From positions 9,858,001-9,922,000 of the forward strand of contig NC_072893.1 of the NCBI RefSeq assembly GCF_027943255.1: DNA of 64,000 nucleotides, in the 5' to 3' direction. The position numbers and the translations under genes were made by a program. The notes beneath the pieces are model-generated. The model saw only the letters and a program-made list of their open reading frames with translations. It did no database searches and was not told the DNA's origin. Positions 44,130 through 55,563 of the stretch are shown here, in pieces (the first letter of the stretch is position 1; every line of letters starts with the position of its first letter). The stretch is from Anastrepha obliqua (taxonomy: Eukaryota; Arthropoda; Insecta; Diptera; Tephritidae).

Positions 44130-44545
44130 AACACAAGTTTTTTTTTCTCTCTCTCTCCACAACTTATTAGCCACGCAGAGAATATTATTTTTTATCTTGA
44201 AGTTAGAAATTTCAATATTGCCTCTGTTTTCAAGCAGTGTAAGATTAGTACCCTTTCTGGCCAGCTCAACGGCCATGCAATTTCCTTCAATTTCTTTATG
44301 TCCCGGAACACATACTATATAAGACTGACGTTGAAGACGATGCGAATATCATTTAGAACAGCCAGACATTCCTGAGCAACCTTTGATATTAGTATAACTG
44401 GCTCCATTGATATGTCCGCCTGGCTATCCGAGAAGATATTTATCGTCGTTTTTGTTATGGCGTGTGTTCTAAGGTACACAGTTACCTTCTTTATCGCTAA
44501 GACTTCTGCCTGATAAACGCTACAGTAGTCGAACCGATAATTCAT
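44130..44545 (-). mobile_element. LINE RNase H fragment
   Basis: The - strand reads SVYQAEVLAIKKVTVYL then TINIFSDSQADI, the E and DSQ blocks of an RNase H domain. The GHxxxxGN block is decayed near 44280-44310. I/LOA-type by analogy with 41445-42535. Confidence 0.72.
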
Positions 44546-44579
44546 AATTCTTTTGATAAAATTTCATAAAATAAACAAA

Positions 44580-44858
44580 TATAGTTCATTGGCGCATATC
44601 CCTCTGTTAGGTGTTTGGGCGAGCTCCTCCTCCTATTTGTGCCGTGCGTCTTGATGTATTACTCCACATATGGAGGGATGCATAGTTTAAAGCTGACTTC
44701 TCAGCGGTAAATATTTTTTATGAGGAGCTTTTGCATGACTACACTCGGAGGTTTACCGTTGCCTACTGGGGCGATCACTATTATAAACAACTTTTCCTTC
44801 ATTTTGTTGTTTCACGGAGACTCGAACTTACGTTTCTTCGAGTACTGGCCGCCATAAC
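44580..44858 (-). repeat. tRNA-derived SINE, copy 8 (diverged)
   Basis: Tail (attggcgcat) and body match the other copies with many substitutions. The head is degraded (ctggccgccataacc). Confidence 0.82.
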
Positions 44859-44869
44859 CTACTTTATTT

Positions 44870-45424
44870 TCTAGTTTCGATCCAACAGTGTAAAAATTTA
44901 TTTCCGCTATTCTCCATGGTCTTTGAGTTTGCTACTCTCTTGACGGAATGTTAGTCTTGAAGAGCATGTTGAAGGTGGTTTTTGGAGAAGAGTAGTCAAT
45001 TTCTTGATTATAACTACTCATGTAAGTAGTATAGAAGCGTGGCCCAACCACCGAGCCTTCCATAGTGTTATACAGGATTGCCCATATCCGACGAATCCGA
45101 CGGATTCCGATGACTCTTTGGGCCCATTCCAATCGACGAGGCTTGTCCGCAGGCAACAATCTTTGCGTCAATTGAATCTTAGACCGGAATAAATGCGAAT
45201 CAATGCGGATAATTCGTTGTGGTCCGAGCAATGCCCAATGCTGTACTTCTAAGTCTTAGCGCAGAGGCGGCGGCCACGTGCTTTCCTACTAGATTTAGAG
45301 CAGGCTAGTTGAGTAGCACCTCGAGCGCTTTATTTCGAGTATTAAGCGAGTTTGGAAGTCTTAAAGTCTTAATAAAGTTTTTGATTCCGTCGGAAGAACC
45401 ATAACTTGTTTGTGGACCACCCTA
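44870..45424 (-). mobile_element. Tc1/mariner-like transposase relic
   Basis: The - strand reads SKIQLTQRLLPADKPRRLEWAQ near 45090-45190, which resembles the interdomain helix of Tc1/mariner transposases (KIQLTQEL...). The right end ...accataacttgtttgtgga is TIR-like. The catalytic blocks are not seen. The identity is fairly weak. Confidence 0.5.
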
Positions 45425-46570
45425 ATGTGCATATATATATATACCCTACTCGATATAATAATCATTTAAGTATACTCATTAAACCTTAATGCACCAGAAG
45501 TACACTGAATACAAAAATAAAATCTAATTACTCACAACAACGCAAACTTTAAAGCGTCCTACAGCTTTGATCATAACGAACACTAAGTTTTATCTACCAA
45601 AATACATCAGCAACGTGACAACACGTGAGGATGCACACACATGCACGAACTTCACTTGGCTAACAAGCTCACCTATCCCTCCTTACTCACAAATATGTAT
45701 TTATGTATGTGTGAACGAGTTGCTTGTGGGTAAAAGTATAAGCGCCTGCTGGCTTATTAGTTGGTCAACGCTCTATTTTGGGGTTACTCGGGCGTATCAT
45801 AAACTGTGAGTTTGCTGCAGGGCAGAGCCCTACCAGACACTTGATTGTCGTTTCCAATCAATACCCATATGAGTGCTACCTACCTACATACATACCATGC
45901 AAGTAATATAGTACAAAATTCTATTGAATTTTTTTAGCTTTATGGCAAAACATATAAAATCATAGTAATTAGAGCGGAAGTGTCAATACTCTTCAATGTG
46001 CGCACATGCATACATGCACAAAGACAGGCATTCCATAAGAATGCTACTCGTGTGTACACATACATACACGTAAATATGTATTTATATGTTATGCCCGAGT
46101 GTGAGGTGTGCAATGTTGTGAGCGAGCATCGACAGCGTTCGTGTAGCTATTAGTGGTTTTGCCGCTTTGAATTCTTGCGGTCCCTCACATGAAGTGTGTG
46201 TTCATTCACACCAGCTCACATTCATTCACTAGTATGGCCGCACGAGGAGTGCTTGCTTGTTTCCTAAGCGAGAAGCTATGTGAGCATCGCTCGTGCACGT
46301 GTGAAGTCGTCTATGTTCTGTCGCCCATTCATGCCCTTAATTCAGTTTAGCAAGACAGAGGAACAAAGAGATTGGTTAAAGCGGTTAAAAAGGACTAATA
46401 TTAATGGGCTCGCTACATACAAATATACATTTTTACATAAAATTAAATATATGTAGCATATGGGGATGTGTGTATGCATGTATGTGCATTCTAATTGGTC
46501 AATCAGAAATTTACTGAAGTATTCGCATATACAAACCAAGCCTGCGAAGAGGTATAGGCGTGCGCCTTTT
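45425..46570. other. Intron 3 sequence with short AT and TACA repeats
   Basis: Several TACATACA-like runs (for example near 45889, 46059 and 46465) and a TG-rich zone. No gene is recognised. Confidence 0.45.
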
Positions 46571-46576
46571 GGGTGT

Positions 46577-47500
46577 TTAGGAGTTATAAAATTGTACTTT
46601 GATCAAAAAGTTCCTAGAAGAACCGACAGGGCACGCTCTAAGTGAAATGATTTTTTTACACCCTTGTGCGCACCGCCTCGACAAGACTCTTTCATCGTAC
46701 ACGGCATCTGCTAGTTCGCGTAGCAGCGAACTTCTCCAATTATTCTTTGGCCGACCGCGACCTCGCTCCCTTGCGGGTTCCACTCCAGTCTCATTCTTGT
46801 GATGCTATCTGGTGGTTTTGAAGCGTGTGACTTTTCCATCGCCACTTTCTGCGTTTGATTTGCCATAGGATGGGCTCCTCATTCGTTAATCTCCACAGTG
46901 CGTGGTTGCTGATGGTGTTCGGCCAGAATATTCTACAGATGATGCGGAGGCATTTGTTGACGAAAGATTGTGGCATCTGTGTGATCGTGCTGGAGACCAG
47001 CCATGTTTCACTTCTGTACAATAATACAGACTTCACCAATGAGTTGAATATTCGCAGTTTAATGCGCGTGAAGATTTGCGAACTCGCCCATTCTACATGC
47101 ATTCGCCCGAACGTCATTTTTGCATTATTTAGCCTGCAGTTGACATCTTCATCTGCTCCGTCATCTGTCGCGATAGTGCAGCCGAGGTAGCAGAAGCTTT
47201 CGACCAATTCCACCGGACACCCGTCAACCATTATGGGTCTTGCTTCATTGTGGCTTACTCTCATAACCTTGATCTTGGCGATGTTGATCTCCAGTCCGAC
47301 AGTGCGTGCCAGCGTGACTAGTCTCTCCGCCTTCGCTTGCATGTCGGTGAGTTTGTGGGAAAGAGGAGGCAGATGTCATCGGCGAAGTCCAGGTGATGTC
47401 TGATAAAACTCTATGTTGCCGTTGTGGAGCCCTACCAGCTCGGAGTTCTCATAAAGGGTTCTGATGAAGCGAATTATCTTAGCGGAACCTCCCTTTACCC
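46577..47500 (-). mobile_element. RTE-like RT and C-terminus
   Basis: 46791-47342 and 46577-46783 encode, from the 5' end, a decayed palm region near 47370 (FADDICLL-like), MQAKAERLVTLARTVGLEIN, ESFCYLGCTIATDDGADED, LLYRSETWLVSS, FVNKCLRIICRIFWPNTISN and ...KRRKWRWKSHTL. The C-terminal tail is GRGRPKNNWRSSLLRELAD. This is the typical second half of an RTE/BovB-like endonuclease-RT. A frameshift separates the last piece. Confidence 0.85.
46791..47342 (-). pseudogene. RTE-like reverse transcriptase, thumb/connection
   Basis: 183 codons beginning within the RT just after the catalytic block, ending at LQNHQIASQE before a frameshift. It keeps the YLG..I segment (ESFCYLGCTIATDDGADED) and the LRIICRIFWPNTISNHALW block. 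It lacks the catalytic residues, which lie upstream at about 47370 in another frame. The same family appears on the + strand at 53.0-54.1 kb. Confidence 0.85.
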
Positions 47501-47689
47501 TCAACGTCAGCCATATGAGTCTCGTTTGATTGTGAAGTGAACTGATTAGAGTTGAGTTTTTTTTTTTGCTCGGTTGTCACAGATGTGTCACATACAAAAA
47601 TTGTATCGCCATTGCTAGACATTTGTAAAAGTTATGCAGTCTTGAGTAAATCTACCTCTGTACATGTTTTCATTTTTTTACAGTTTTAT

Positions 47690-47910
47690 CAAGGGATTTA
47701 AATTTGCAACAACGAGTTTGTATTAAATTCATTCAAAATGTATTCAATGTTGCGAAAGCCTTAGAAATACCGGAAAATTATATCGATAATGTAACTCTAA
47801 AGAAAACAGGCGTTTACAAGTGACATGAACGCTTCAGAATAGATCGTGAGTCCATCGAGTATGACGAACTTAGCGGCAGGCCGTCGAAAACTGATGAAAT
47901 TCAAGGTTGA
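47690..47910 (+). mobile_element. mariner N-terminal fragment
   Basis: Reads LQQRVCIKFIQNVFNVAKALEI..., then ...VYK-stop-HERFRIDRESIEYDELSGRPS. This is the DNA-binding region and GRPS hinge of a mariner transposase. It is cut off before a SINE at 47945. Confidence 0.7.
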
Positions 47911-47944
47911 TAGATTTACCAGGTTTGCTCTTTAACTGTGGTGA

Positions 47945-48268
47945 ATAAAATAAAATAAAAAAATAAATAATTGGCGCGTACACTTCTGTTAGGTGTTTGG
48001 CCGAGCTCCTCCTCCTATTTGTGGTGTGCGTCTTGATGTTGTTCCACAAATGGAGGGACCTACAGTTTCAAGCCGACTACGAACGGCAGATATTTTTATG
48101 AGGAGCTTTTTCATGGCAGAAATACACTCGGAGGTTTGCCATTGCCTGCCGAGGGGCGACCACTATTAGAAAAATGTTTTTATTAATTTTGCTTTCACCG
48201 AGATTCGCACCAACGACCTCTCAGTAAATGGTGATCACGCACCAACCCATTCGGCTACGGCGGCCGCC
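47945..48268 (-). repeat. tRNA-derived SINE, copy 9 (full length)
   Basis: Near-complete and little diverged from copies 4 and 7, with tail aaataaataattggcgcg on the left and head cggctacggcggccgcc on the right. Confidence 0.93.
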
Positions 48269-48279
48269 AGAATAAGAAA

Positions 48280-48655
48280 ATTGTAAAAGGAACTTCGACT
48301 GTCACGTCACTTGGCAGATCTGCTGAATTCGGAATCACTCGTCCAATCAGTCGTTGTTCAGACGGCAACGAAGTGTCATTGGCTGAGTTTTGTGCAGAAA
48401 ATGTGGTACTGGGGCCACTTCGCTAGAGAACAGCGGAAATGCGTGCTCTGCAAGGCAAGAAAGAAGAACATCAACCACATCATTGGGAGCTGCAGGTGTC
48501 CAGCGTTTAGGAGAGCTCTGTCAAATAAAAGCCAATGAGAATTATCCAAATAAACTTAAACCATTGTGAAGCTGTTCAAAACATATTTTCACAGACAGTC
48601 AAGGAAATGAAAGCAGATATCGTCATTATAAGTCAACCCTACTCAGTTTTTTAAA
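48280..48655 (+). mobile_element. R1/LOA-like LINE ORF1-ORF2 junction
   Basis: The frame 48311-48538 ends in a CCHC-like segment (CVLCKARKKNINHIIGSCRCPAFRRAL), the C-terminus of an ORF1 nucleic-acid-binding protein. Its TGA stop (48536-48538) overlaps an ATG (48535-48537). The ATG opens MRIIQINLNHCEAVQNIF...MKADIVIISQPYSVF, the first strand of an APE endonuclease in the style of R1-type ORF2. The copy breaks at about 48650. Confidence 0.82.
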
Positions 48656-48659
48656 CACA

Positions 48660-49970
48660 TCCCAAGTGTGTCGCTCAAAGCCGAACAACGGTCTGCTAAA
48701 AAGCACACCTCTAAAAATCTTTTCACCATGGATAAAGTCATTAAGAAAGTGAAAGAAAAGTTGATCAATGACCGTAAATTAACCCTTAGAGAGCTGGAAT
48801 AGAGATTGAAGATTGCTTATGGATCCATTCAGGTCATTATAGTTTTTTTTTGTCCGGGCAGACTAGCAAGTACAGCACTCAGACAACATTAAGTCCATTG
48901 TACTGCGCTCGGGTTCCCCTTTTAATTTTCTTAAAATCTACCCGACCTCCGACGTAGTAGATCTTGTAGTGCCAAGGAGCCAAGGTGGCCGCCTATTAAC
49001 ACAACAGTGCCAAAGACCTCAAGCGTGATTCAAGCCAAGCCTGGGCAGACGCACAGAAAGTGATCCGCCGTCTCATCCTCCTCTCCGCATGCTGGGCAAA
49101 GTGCACTGTCTGAGATGCCCGCCTTTACCATGTGCTTCACCCGTAGAAAGTGGCCCGTCATCAGTCCAGCCAGCTGCCTACAGTCTCTTCTGCTTAATGA
49201 TAGGAGGATCTACGACAGTCGATCGGAAATGACAGGTAACATCAGTTTTGTCCATCTGCAGCGTCTCTCAGCCTGTCAGGCTCGCTTAATAGTTAATGTT
49301 TGCTAACCGTGGCTTTGATGGCTGCAGAAAGGAGTGGCAGAACGGGCTCAGGGTCGAAGCAGTTTGCCTCAAAGCTACCCCATAGAGCTATAGAGTCATT
49401 GTATAATAGTAAATAGTTTGAGTTTGCCCCGTGTTCCTGCAATGTTGGTCGTTGGTTCCAAAAAGCTTGAATTTTATGAAAAAAAGGTACCGCATTGATA
49501 TCGTCAAAGTCATGATTTCCGAGGCTGAATCCGACCCAACATTCATCAAACGCAACATTACTGAAGACGGGACGTGGTTTATGAGTACGATAGGCAATCC
49601 ACACATCGAACGAATGAGTGGAGAGCTCCGAATGACACATGACAAAAAACCACATCGTCCAAGACCGTCGTTTTTGACCAAGAACGAAAGGAATACCACC
49701 CAACAGCCAATGAATTCATCTTATATGGTTCCTTGCGACTTTTTTCCTGTCTGCTCGAGTAAAAAAACCTCTACTGGGACGCGTTTTAAGGAAGTAATGA
49801 AAAAATCGAAGACGGCTCTGCTGGGTATACTGAAAATAGAGTTCCAGAAATGTTTCAAGAGCAGGATCAAACGCTGGCATAAGTGCATTGCAGTTGATGG
49901 GGAGTTCTTTGAAGGCGATGCTATTACTTTTGAGGAATAAACTTGAATTTAAATTTTTTTTTAATATTTC
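48660..49970 (+). mobile_element. mariner, split by an inverted LINE fragment
   Basis: The left part at 48725-48840 reads MDKVIKKVKEKLINDRKLTLRELE-stop-RLKIAYGSIQ, a mariner DNA-binding region. It resumes at about 49445 with SLVPKSLNFMKKRYRIDIVKVMI, DPTFIKRNIT, then a truncated catalytic region (VPCDFFPVC). The C-terminus is FQKCFKSRIKRWHKCI...GEFFEGDAI (to 49939). The right end ttcgggaccttttggaaca looks like a TIR. The insert is a LINE 3' region at 48845-49440. The second catalytic Asp region is deleted. Confidence 0.82.
48845..49440 (-). mobile_element. LINE C-terminal fragment inserted in a mariner
   Basis: The - strand reads LTGHFLRVKHMVKAGI near 49100-49165 and CPACGEEDETADHFLCVCP (49045-49101). 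This is a complete C-x2-C-x8-H-x4-C zinc knuckle at the C-terminus of a LINE ORF2, followed by 3' UTR to about 48848. The 5' part to 49440 is decayed. Confidence 0.75.
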
Positions 49971-50400
49971 GGGACCTTTTGGAACAAGGTGGTATTATAT
50001 AATATTATAAAATAACTCAACCATTTTCTTCTTCAACCGCTAAATTAATTAAATTAAATTTGCGCAAATGCTTAGCAGGTAATACAATTACCGCATCAAT
50101 GTATGAATACTTATGTATGTACGAGTATGTGTGGCAATGGGCCATTTCATACGCTTTAAAAGAAACTATAGAATATTTCGTATACTTAAATGAAGAATTT
50201 CTCAACTCTAAAATGTCAATAACCTCCATGAAATTGAAATAATTTCAAAAGTTTCGTATTACCAGGGCAACCTAAAATATGATTTAAACTTATTTTAGGC
50301 GCTTAAAATATGTCATTACATTATGAATATATGCACCAGAAAGGCTTTTAAAATTCTTATAATTCTTAAGATATGCGTCAAAATTTAATATATATACATA
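49971..50400. other. Intron 3 spacer
   Basis: AT-rich, with a TATA-rich end (tatatacata) just before a mariner. No gene recognised. Confidence 0.45.
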
Positions 50401-51626
50401 AGGTAGAGTCCAAAATAAAGAAGACATAAAAATGTTTTCGATGGCGCCACCTTTTTAATGAGTTAGTGCGTTGGAAGCTACATCCCTAGCTGACTTCCAG
50501 TGAAAGGTTGGTAGCATTCGGTTCAGTGGAAGCGAAGTTATTCCGTCCAAAGTGTCAGTATGTTCGTGTCATCGGTACAAAAATGAGTTTCAAACAAAGA
50601 GCTAATATCAAATTTTGTTTTAAAATCGGCAAAACGTTTACCGATACATTTGAATAGATGAAAAAAGTTTATGGCGATGATTGTCTATCTTGTGCCAGAG
50701 TTCATGAGTGGTTTACACGTTTCAGAGATGGTTGTGAGGACATAAATGCCCAGAATCAGCAATCACCGAAAACTCCATCGAAATTGAATATCTCCAAAAC
50801 ATCGATTTGCCGCATTTTAACTGATCATCTGGGCTTACGAAAGGTCTGGGCATGTCTCATTCCGCACAAGTTAACTGACGACCAAAAATTTCTCAGAATT
50901 CAACATTCGAGAGACCTCATTAAAGAGACGAACAAAGACGATAACTTCCTTTACAACATAGTTACTGATGGTGAAACGTGGTGTTTCCAACATGAACCTG
51001 AAACTAAGCGTCAAAGTGCCGAATGGAAGGCCTCAGACGAGCCACCGCCCAAAAAATCGCGTTTGGAGAAGTTGAAAATCAAGTCGATGCTCATTTGTTT
51101 TTACGATTCCACGGGAATTGTCCGCAAGGAGTTCGTGCCAACGGGCCAAATCGTCCATTCAAATTTCTATCCTGGCGTTTTAAAGCGTTTGTTGCATGGC
51201 TTTCGTCGAATTCGCCCTGAATACCACGAAGGAAGAAGCTGGCGCTTATTGCATGATAATTCACCATCTCAACGATCCACTCTTGCGACTGATTTTTTGA
51301 CTATTAATCGCATTTTAACCATCAATCACTCACCGTATTCGCCTGATATGGCTCCCTGTGACTTCTACCTATTCGGAAAATCGCATTTGGCTATGAAAGG
51401 AAAACGTTTTCCGTCCGTAGAGGCCATCCAAACGACTTGTACCGTCATTCTGAAGGACATTCTGGTCAATGATTTGAAACATTCTTTCGAAAAGAATTTA
51501 GAACACGCAAAACAGTGTATCGAGAGCAGAGGAGACTATTTTGAATAAATAAACGCGAAGTTATCAGAACAAAGCTCCTGTCGTTTCTATTTTAGCTCAG
51601 TCTTCTTTACTTTGGACTTCACCTTG
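50401..51626 (+). mobile_element. mariner, copy B of a two-copy family (best preserved)
   Basis: The left terminus aggtagagtccaaaataaaga and right terminus ...tttactttggacttcacctt(g) are inverted repeats, with TA on both sides (50399-50400 and 51627-51628). The total of about 1.23 kb is shorter than normal because of an internal coding deletion. Copy A lies at 27046-28339. The 5' leader, from tggcgccac onward, is almost the same in both. Confidence 0.93.
50658..51548 (+). pseudogene. mariner transposase, nearly full length
   Basis: An intact 296-codon frame with the order expected of a mariner: helix-turn-helix region (YGDDCLSCARVHEWFTRF), a shortened linker (INAQNQQSPKTPSKLNIS, about 30 residues missing), then LGLRKV...HKLTDDQK. 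Catalytic blocks are VTDGETWCFQHEPETK, RLLHDNSPSQRS and YSPDMAPCDFYLF. The spacing between the last two catalytic Asp is 34 residues, the DD34D signature. In block one the usual TGDE order appears as TDGE. A preceding segment in frame (50583-50654, MSFKQRANIKFCF...) is cut off by TAG. Inference: inactive because of the lost N-terminus and linker. Confidence 0.9.
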
Positions 51627-52280
51627 TATATATGTATTATTAATTTTTAGATATTTGTGCAGCACCACGTACTGTGAGCTGCATCAGCGCACATTGAAAA
51701 TAAATGGATTCTCCATTTTCGCGCCTTAAGCTTTCTAAAAGGGTCTCTGAGCAGATTTGAGCTCTTTCTCATTTGTTCAATAGCGGTTGCCTCATGGTAA
51801 GCAACGGCAATCCTTCGAGTTCTTATCTGCTATCATAGTTTTTTTCTTGGCATTTCACAACGTTCAGTAAGAATACAAAAGTAATAAGTTTGACCATTTA
51901 TGGTGTCTTTAAGAACTAGACAACGAATCCTTACAATATTGTCTTAAGTCTGTGAAGTCACAGACAAAGATCAAAGGTAACCGGAACGTCAATCATCTTC
52001 GACGTCTTCTCGGTTGCGTTAAACATTCATTAGTCTGCACTGGCTTCTATAAATTTTAACTTTCAGTGGGCGGCTTTCAATGATCTTTATGAGAGGTCAT
52101 AATAATTCTCTACTATATTGTTAAGCATAGTACTAAGATCGCGTTTTATATGAAATGGCTTTCAAAATACATACAAATTGCATTGCCATGAAATATGCGT
52201 GAAATTTCGTATGTATTTCACGACAACACAGTACTCAGTTCACGCCGTGAAAAAGCCAGCAAAATTTGTTCACACCTATT
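51627..52280. other. Intron 3 spacer
   Basis: No element or gene is recognised. A SINE-like scrap (gcaacggcaatccttcgag) near 51799 may be an old body fragment. Confidence 0.4.
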
Positions 52281-52543
52281 TAACCCGTCGGTGCGTGACT
52301 ACCATTCGGGAATGCGTAGGTTCGAATCTCCATGCTTGAAACGGTAAAAAGATAGAACGTTTTTTCTAATAGCGGTCGGCAGGCAAGGACTAATCTGGTA
52401 GGCCATGAAAACGCCACTCATAAAAAAAACTGTTTCCCTTCGGAGTTGGCTTAAAACTGTAGGCTCCTCCTTTTGTGGAACAACATTAAGACGCACGCCA
52501 CAAATCGGAAGAGGAGATCGGCCAAACACCTTACAGAAGTGCG
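52281..52543 (+). repeat. tRNA-derived SINE, copy 10 (diverged)
   Basis: B-box (ggttcgaatct near 52319) and body are recognisable, with a deletion of about 20 bases in the gcggtcg(...)gcaggcaa block. The head and tail ends are lost. Confidence 0.85.
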
Positions 52544-52544
52544 A

Positions 52545-52984
52545 AAAATGGCGATGCTCATAAATTTGGCGTTTCTTCTCATTTAAAACTCAATGTTGCT
52601 AGCAACATTTCACGGCAAGCCAAATGCATATTGCTGGCGATATTTCACGACTTTGAGTTAGTACTAGCATTTACTCTCAACATTTTTTCGCTGAAACAAA
52701 CAAAAAACATCGAACAAAAAGCCATAGCATACGAGTACTTATCGGCGGAAGAGAGAGAGGTTCACATATAATTATCCACTTTTTCGAGCTTAACTCCCAA
52801 TCCGTAATTAAAATGCGAGATTAACTATACAAAATGTCTCTCTTTATAAAATAATCTCAGATTATAAATATACTTTTTGCTGTGCAACCCTGTACAATAT
52901 ACCACGAAGCCAATTTCTATTAAGAAAAACCTCTCAAAATAGTATTCAAAGCTGATTGTCAATCTTGCAGCTAATCTGCCATAC
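52545..52984. other. Intron 3 spacer
   Basis: Two near-copies of a 'gctagcaacatttcacggcaa / gctggcgatatttcacgac' phrase occur at about 52598 and 52633. No gene recognised. Confidence 0.4.
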
Positions 52985-54060
52985 TTATAGCTGTTCTCCG
53001 AATCATTGCAGAGCATGTAAATGAATTTCAGGAGTCCCTTCACGTGGTCTTTGTGGACTTTGAGAAGGCTTTCGATGGGTTGCGATATCAAAGTATCTGG
53101 GACACCCTTCTGCGACGGGTAGAAATTCAAGGGCCGAGAGCTGCGCAACGTCGCCCTCTCTGAGCCTATTGAACCTGTGACTGGTGTCCTCTTCTATTTA
53201 AATAGTCATTGATGACGTTCTAAACAGCGCTCTAGATATCAGCTCAGGAAGGGGAATTCTATGGAATCCTATCAGTATGGAGCATTTAGACAGCCTTGAT
53301 TACGCCAATCGCATCGCGCTCTTATACCGGAATTACGGACACATGTAGAGCAAACTTAATAACCTAAGCACCCAAGCCAAAAACATGGGACTGCGCATCA
53401 ATGTCGGAAAAACTAAGTTAATGGAAATCAAACCTTGCTACGCAACAGATTCGCAAATTATGGGAAGCCCATTGATAATGGAAACAGCTTCACCTGCCTA
53501 GGAAGTCAAATTACCTTCGACGGCTGAGGAAAAGACGATATCGATGCGAGAACCAAAAAAATCCGAAGCAACTTTTGCAAGCCCCGAAAAGATCTGATTT
53601 TTCAAACAGCTGACAACGCATACCAAACTAAAAATTTTTAATTTGAATACTAAATCGCTCCTACTATGTGTCCGCTATTCCATGATAAGAGTGCGATGTC
53701 AACGGCATAGTCAATGTCGTCCATTTGCTCCATATGTCCGCTTTGAAGCGTGTTTGGTGTCTGTATCTGCAATGCGGAAGCTGCAGACATTTGTGAACCG
53801 TAGCTGGTGGCCCGACAATTGGATTTCAAACGAACAACTCCTCAATCGAAGCAGACAAAAACCAATGGTCATTGAAATGCGAGAGCTCAAATGGAATTCG
53901 ATTGACCATACGTTGCGCAAGTAGAATGGCACTGGACTGGAACCCAGAAAAATCGCACCGCAAGCGACGCCATAAAGGATCTTTGCGACATAGCCAAAAT
54001 GAAGAATTTTTAGAAATTGATGAATCTCTCTCACGGCCACAAATTAAGACAAAAACGAGA
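52985..54060 (+). mobile_element. RTE-like LINE remnant
   Basis: 53000-53130 reads LRIIAEHVNEFQESLHVVFVDFEKAFDGLRY...SIWDTLLRR, the first RT catalytic block of an RTE-like LINE. Later pieces include INVGKTK (53398-53418), RGQLLT-like decayed thumb, WWPDNWISNEQLLNRS near 53808-53852 and MRELKWNSIDHTLRK to about 53924. Many frameshifts. Same family as the - strand copy at 46.6-47.5 kb. Confidence 0.8.
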
Positions 54061-54069
54061 AGTTGACAA

Positions 54070-55380
54070 CATTGGAAAGCATTTCTTTCGGCAGTATGCA
54101 CCCCAGGACGGCGCGATAGGAAATAATAATAAATCTGCCATATGTGAATGGGTACATCAATTTTTGCCGATTTATTGCTAATCTCTGCATATGTGAACGT
54201 ACTTTTAGATATAGAAGATGCAACTTTAGGCTTTTGAAAAAACAATTTAAATCAATTTAACGCTTGTTAAATGTCAATATATATTAACTTGTTTATCGAT
54301 GCAATATTCGAACTATGGATTATTCGTAATTGCAGCTTTAGTATCAATTTTGATAAAAAAATTAATTACTGGTTAAATTTTGCTATGAAAGATCAGAATT
54401 TGTTTATCTAAAAGCAAAAAACGGCAAAGGTCAAATTTTTTTATGTGAATGTGTGTGTAGGAATGTAAGAATGTACACGCCTATGCACATATTTTTATTT
54501 GCTATGACCATTTGTGAACATTTCCCCCGGTCATACATGCGCTTGTGTGTGTGCACATATAAATATCTACCGGCACTCGCTGAATCCAGTGCCTTGTGTA
54601 CGACAAAACTTTTCAACAATTTAACGTTAATGTGCAATTATGTGAAAAACTCATTTACAAAGCTGTTTAAAAATTTATTTGTGCAGACAATCAAAATTAT
54701 GCCAATTGTAATCAAATTTTGTGCACAAAGGAAATTAGTTCAGACTGTTTATCGGTTTTCGACAACATTTTGGATTTTTTTTGTTCTTTTTTATCGCCAT
54801 GAAATGCATACATTTATGAACTTAGAGTAACATACTAACTCATTTATGGATATATGCACTATATGCATGCTTATACTTGTGTATGTATGTATGTATGAAC
54901 CTACGTACATGTGTGTGTGTCTATGCATTAATAGTTCAAGAGATGCGCGCTGCGGTTTTGTAAATAATGGATGAGAATCAGAATACACTATATTTTTTTT
55001 TTTTTTGGTTGAAGTCTGCTTGGATAACTTATTAAGTGCATAAGTACATACTCGTATGTATGTATTTAATGTAGCAAAAAAATGTGAAAACTGTCGCTGA
55101 ATAAAGGGAAGTTAAATTAAAATAAAATTTTAATTGATTAGGTAAGTAGACAAGAATTAAAGGATTTTTGTAATGTCTCACAAAAAAATGTGTGGGCCAA
55201 TGAGCCTCCGATTACACAGGGTTACCGGGAAAGTCGATTAAGCTGCAATTGGTGGTGCCATGCCTTAGTCATAACCGTAACCATAGCAATCAGCTGTTCT
55301 GATCAAACAAATGTGCATCGCTGTAAGCGATTATAAGTGCCGCACCATAGTGTCATAGCCATTATCGTTAAGAGGGAGTG
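54070..55380. other. Intron 3 spacer
   Basis: AT-rich with TG-rich (54445-54470, 54545-54555) and TATG-like (54879-54897) microsatellites. Open frames of 60-125 codons come from repetitive sequence and show no family motif. Confidence 0.45.
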
Positions 55381-55384
55381 AAGA

Positions 55385-55560
55385 TATTGATATTGAAAGT
55401 TCACTTCAGCAGCGTATTTTAACTGAACCTACAGTTTTTGTTCTACCAGTACTTTTTCTATCCTCGACAGAACCAGTTTCTTGAAAATGTTTCACCAAAC
55501 ATTGAGTTGTCCACTCATTCGAAACGATTATTGTCACCAAAAAACTACGAATTTTGTAAT
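55385..55560 (-). mobile_element. Tc1/mariner DNA-binding fragment
   Basis: Reads SNEWTTQCLVKHFQETGSVEDR...STGRTKT, a helix-turn-helix followed by a GSVxDR..GRxKT hinge typical of Tc1/mariner transposases. Fragment only. Confidence 0.55.
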
Positions 55561-55563
55561 ATC

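Noticed and set aside
49388..49703. Two overlapping - strand frames of over 100 codons
   Set aside because: They are antisense to the mariner C-terminal coding sequence on the + strand.
54453..54830. 125-codon + frame in intron 3
   Set aside because: Composition follows TG-rich microsatellites and AT tracts; no motif seen.
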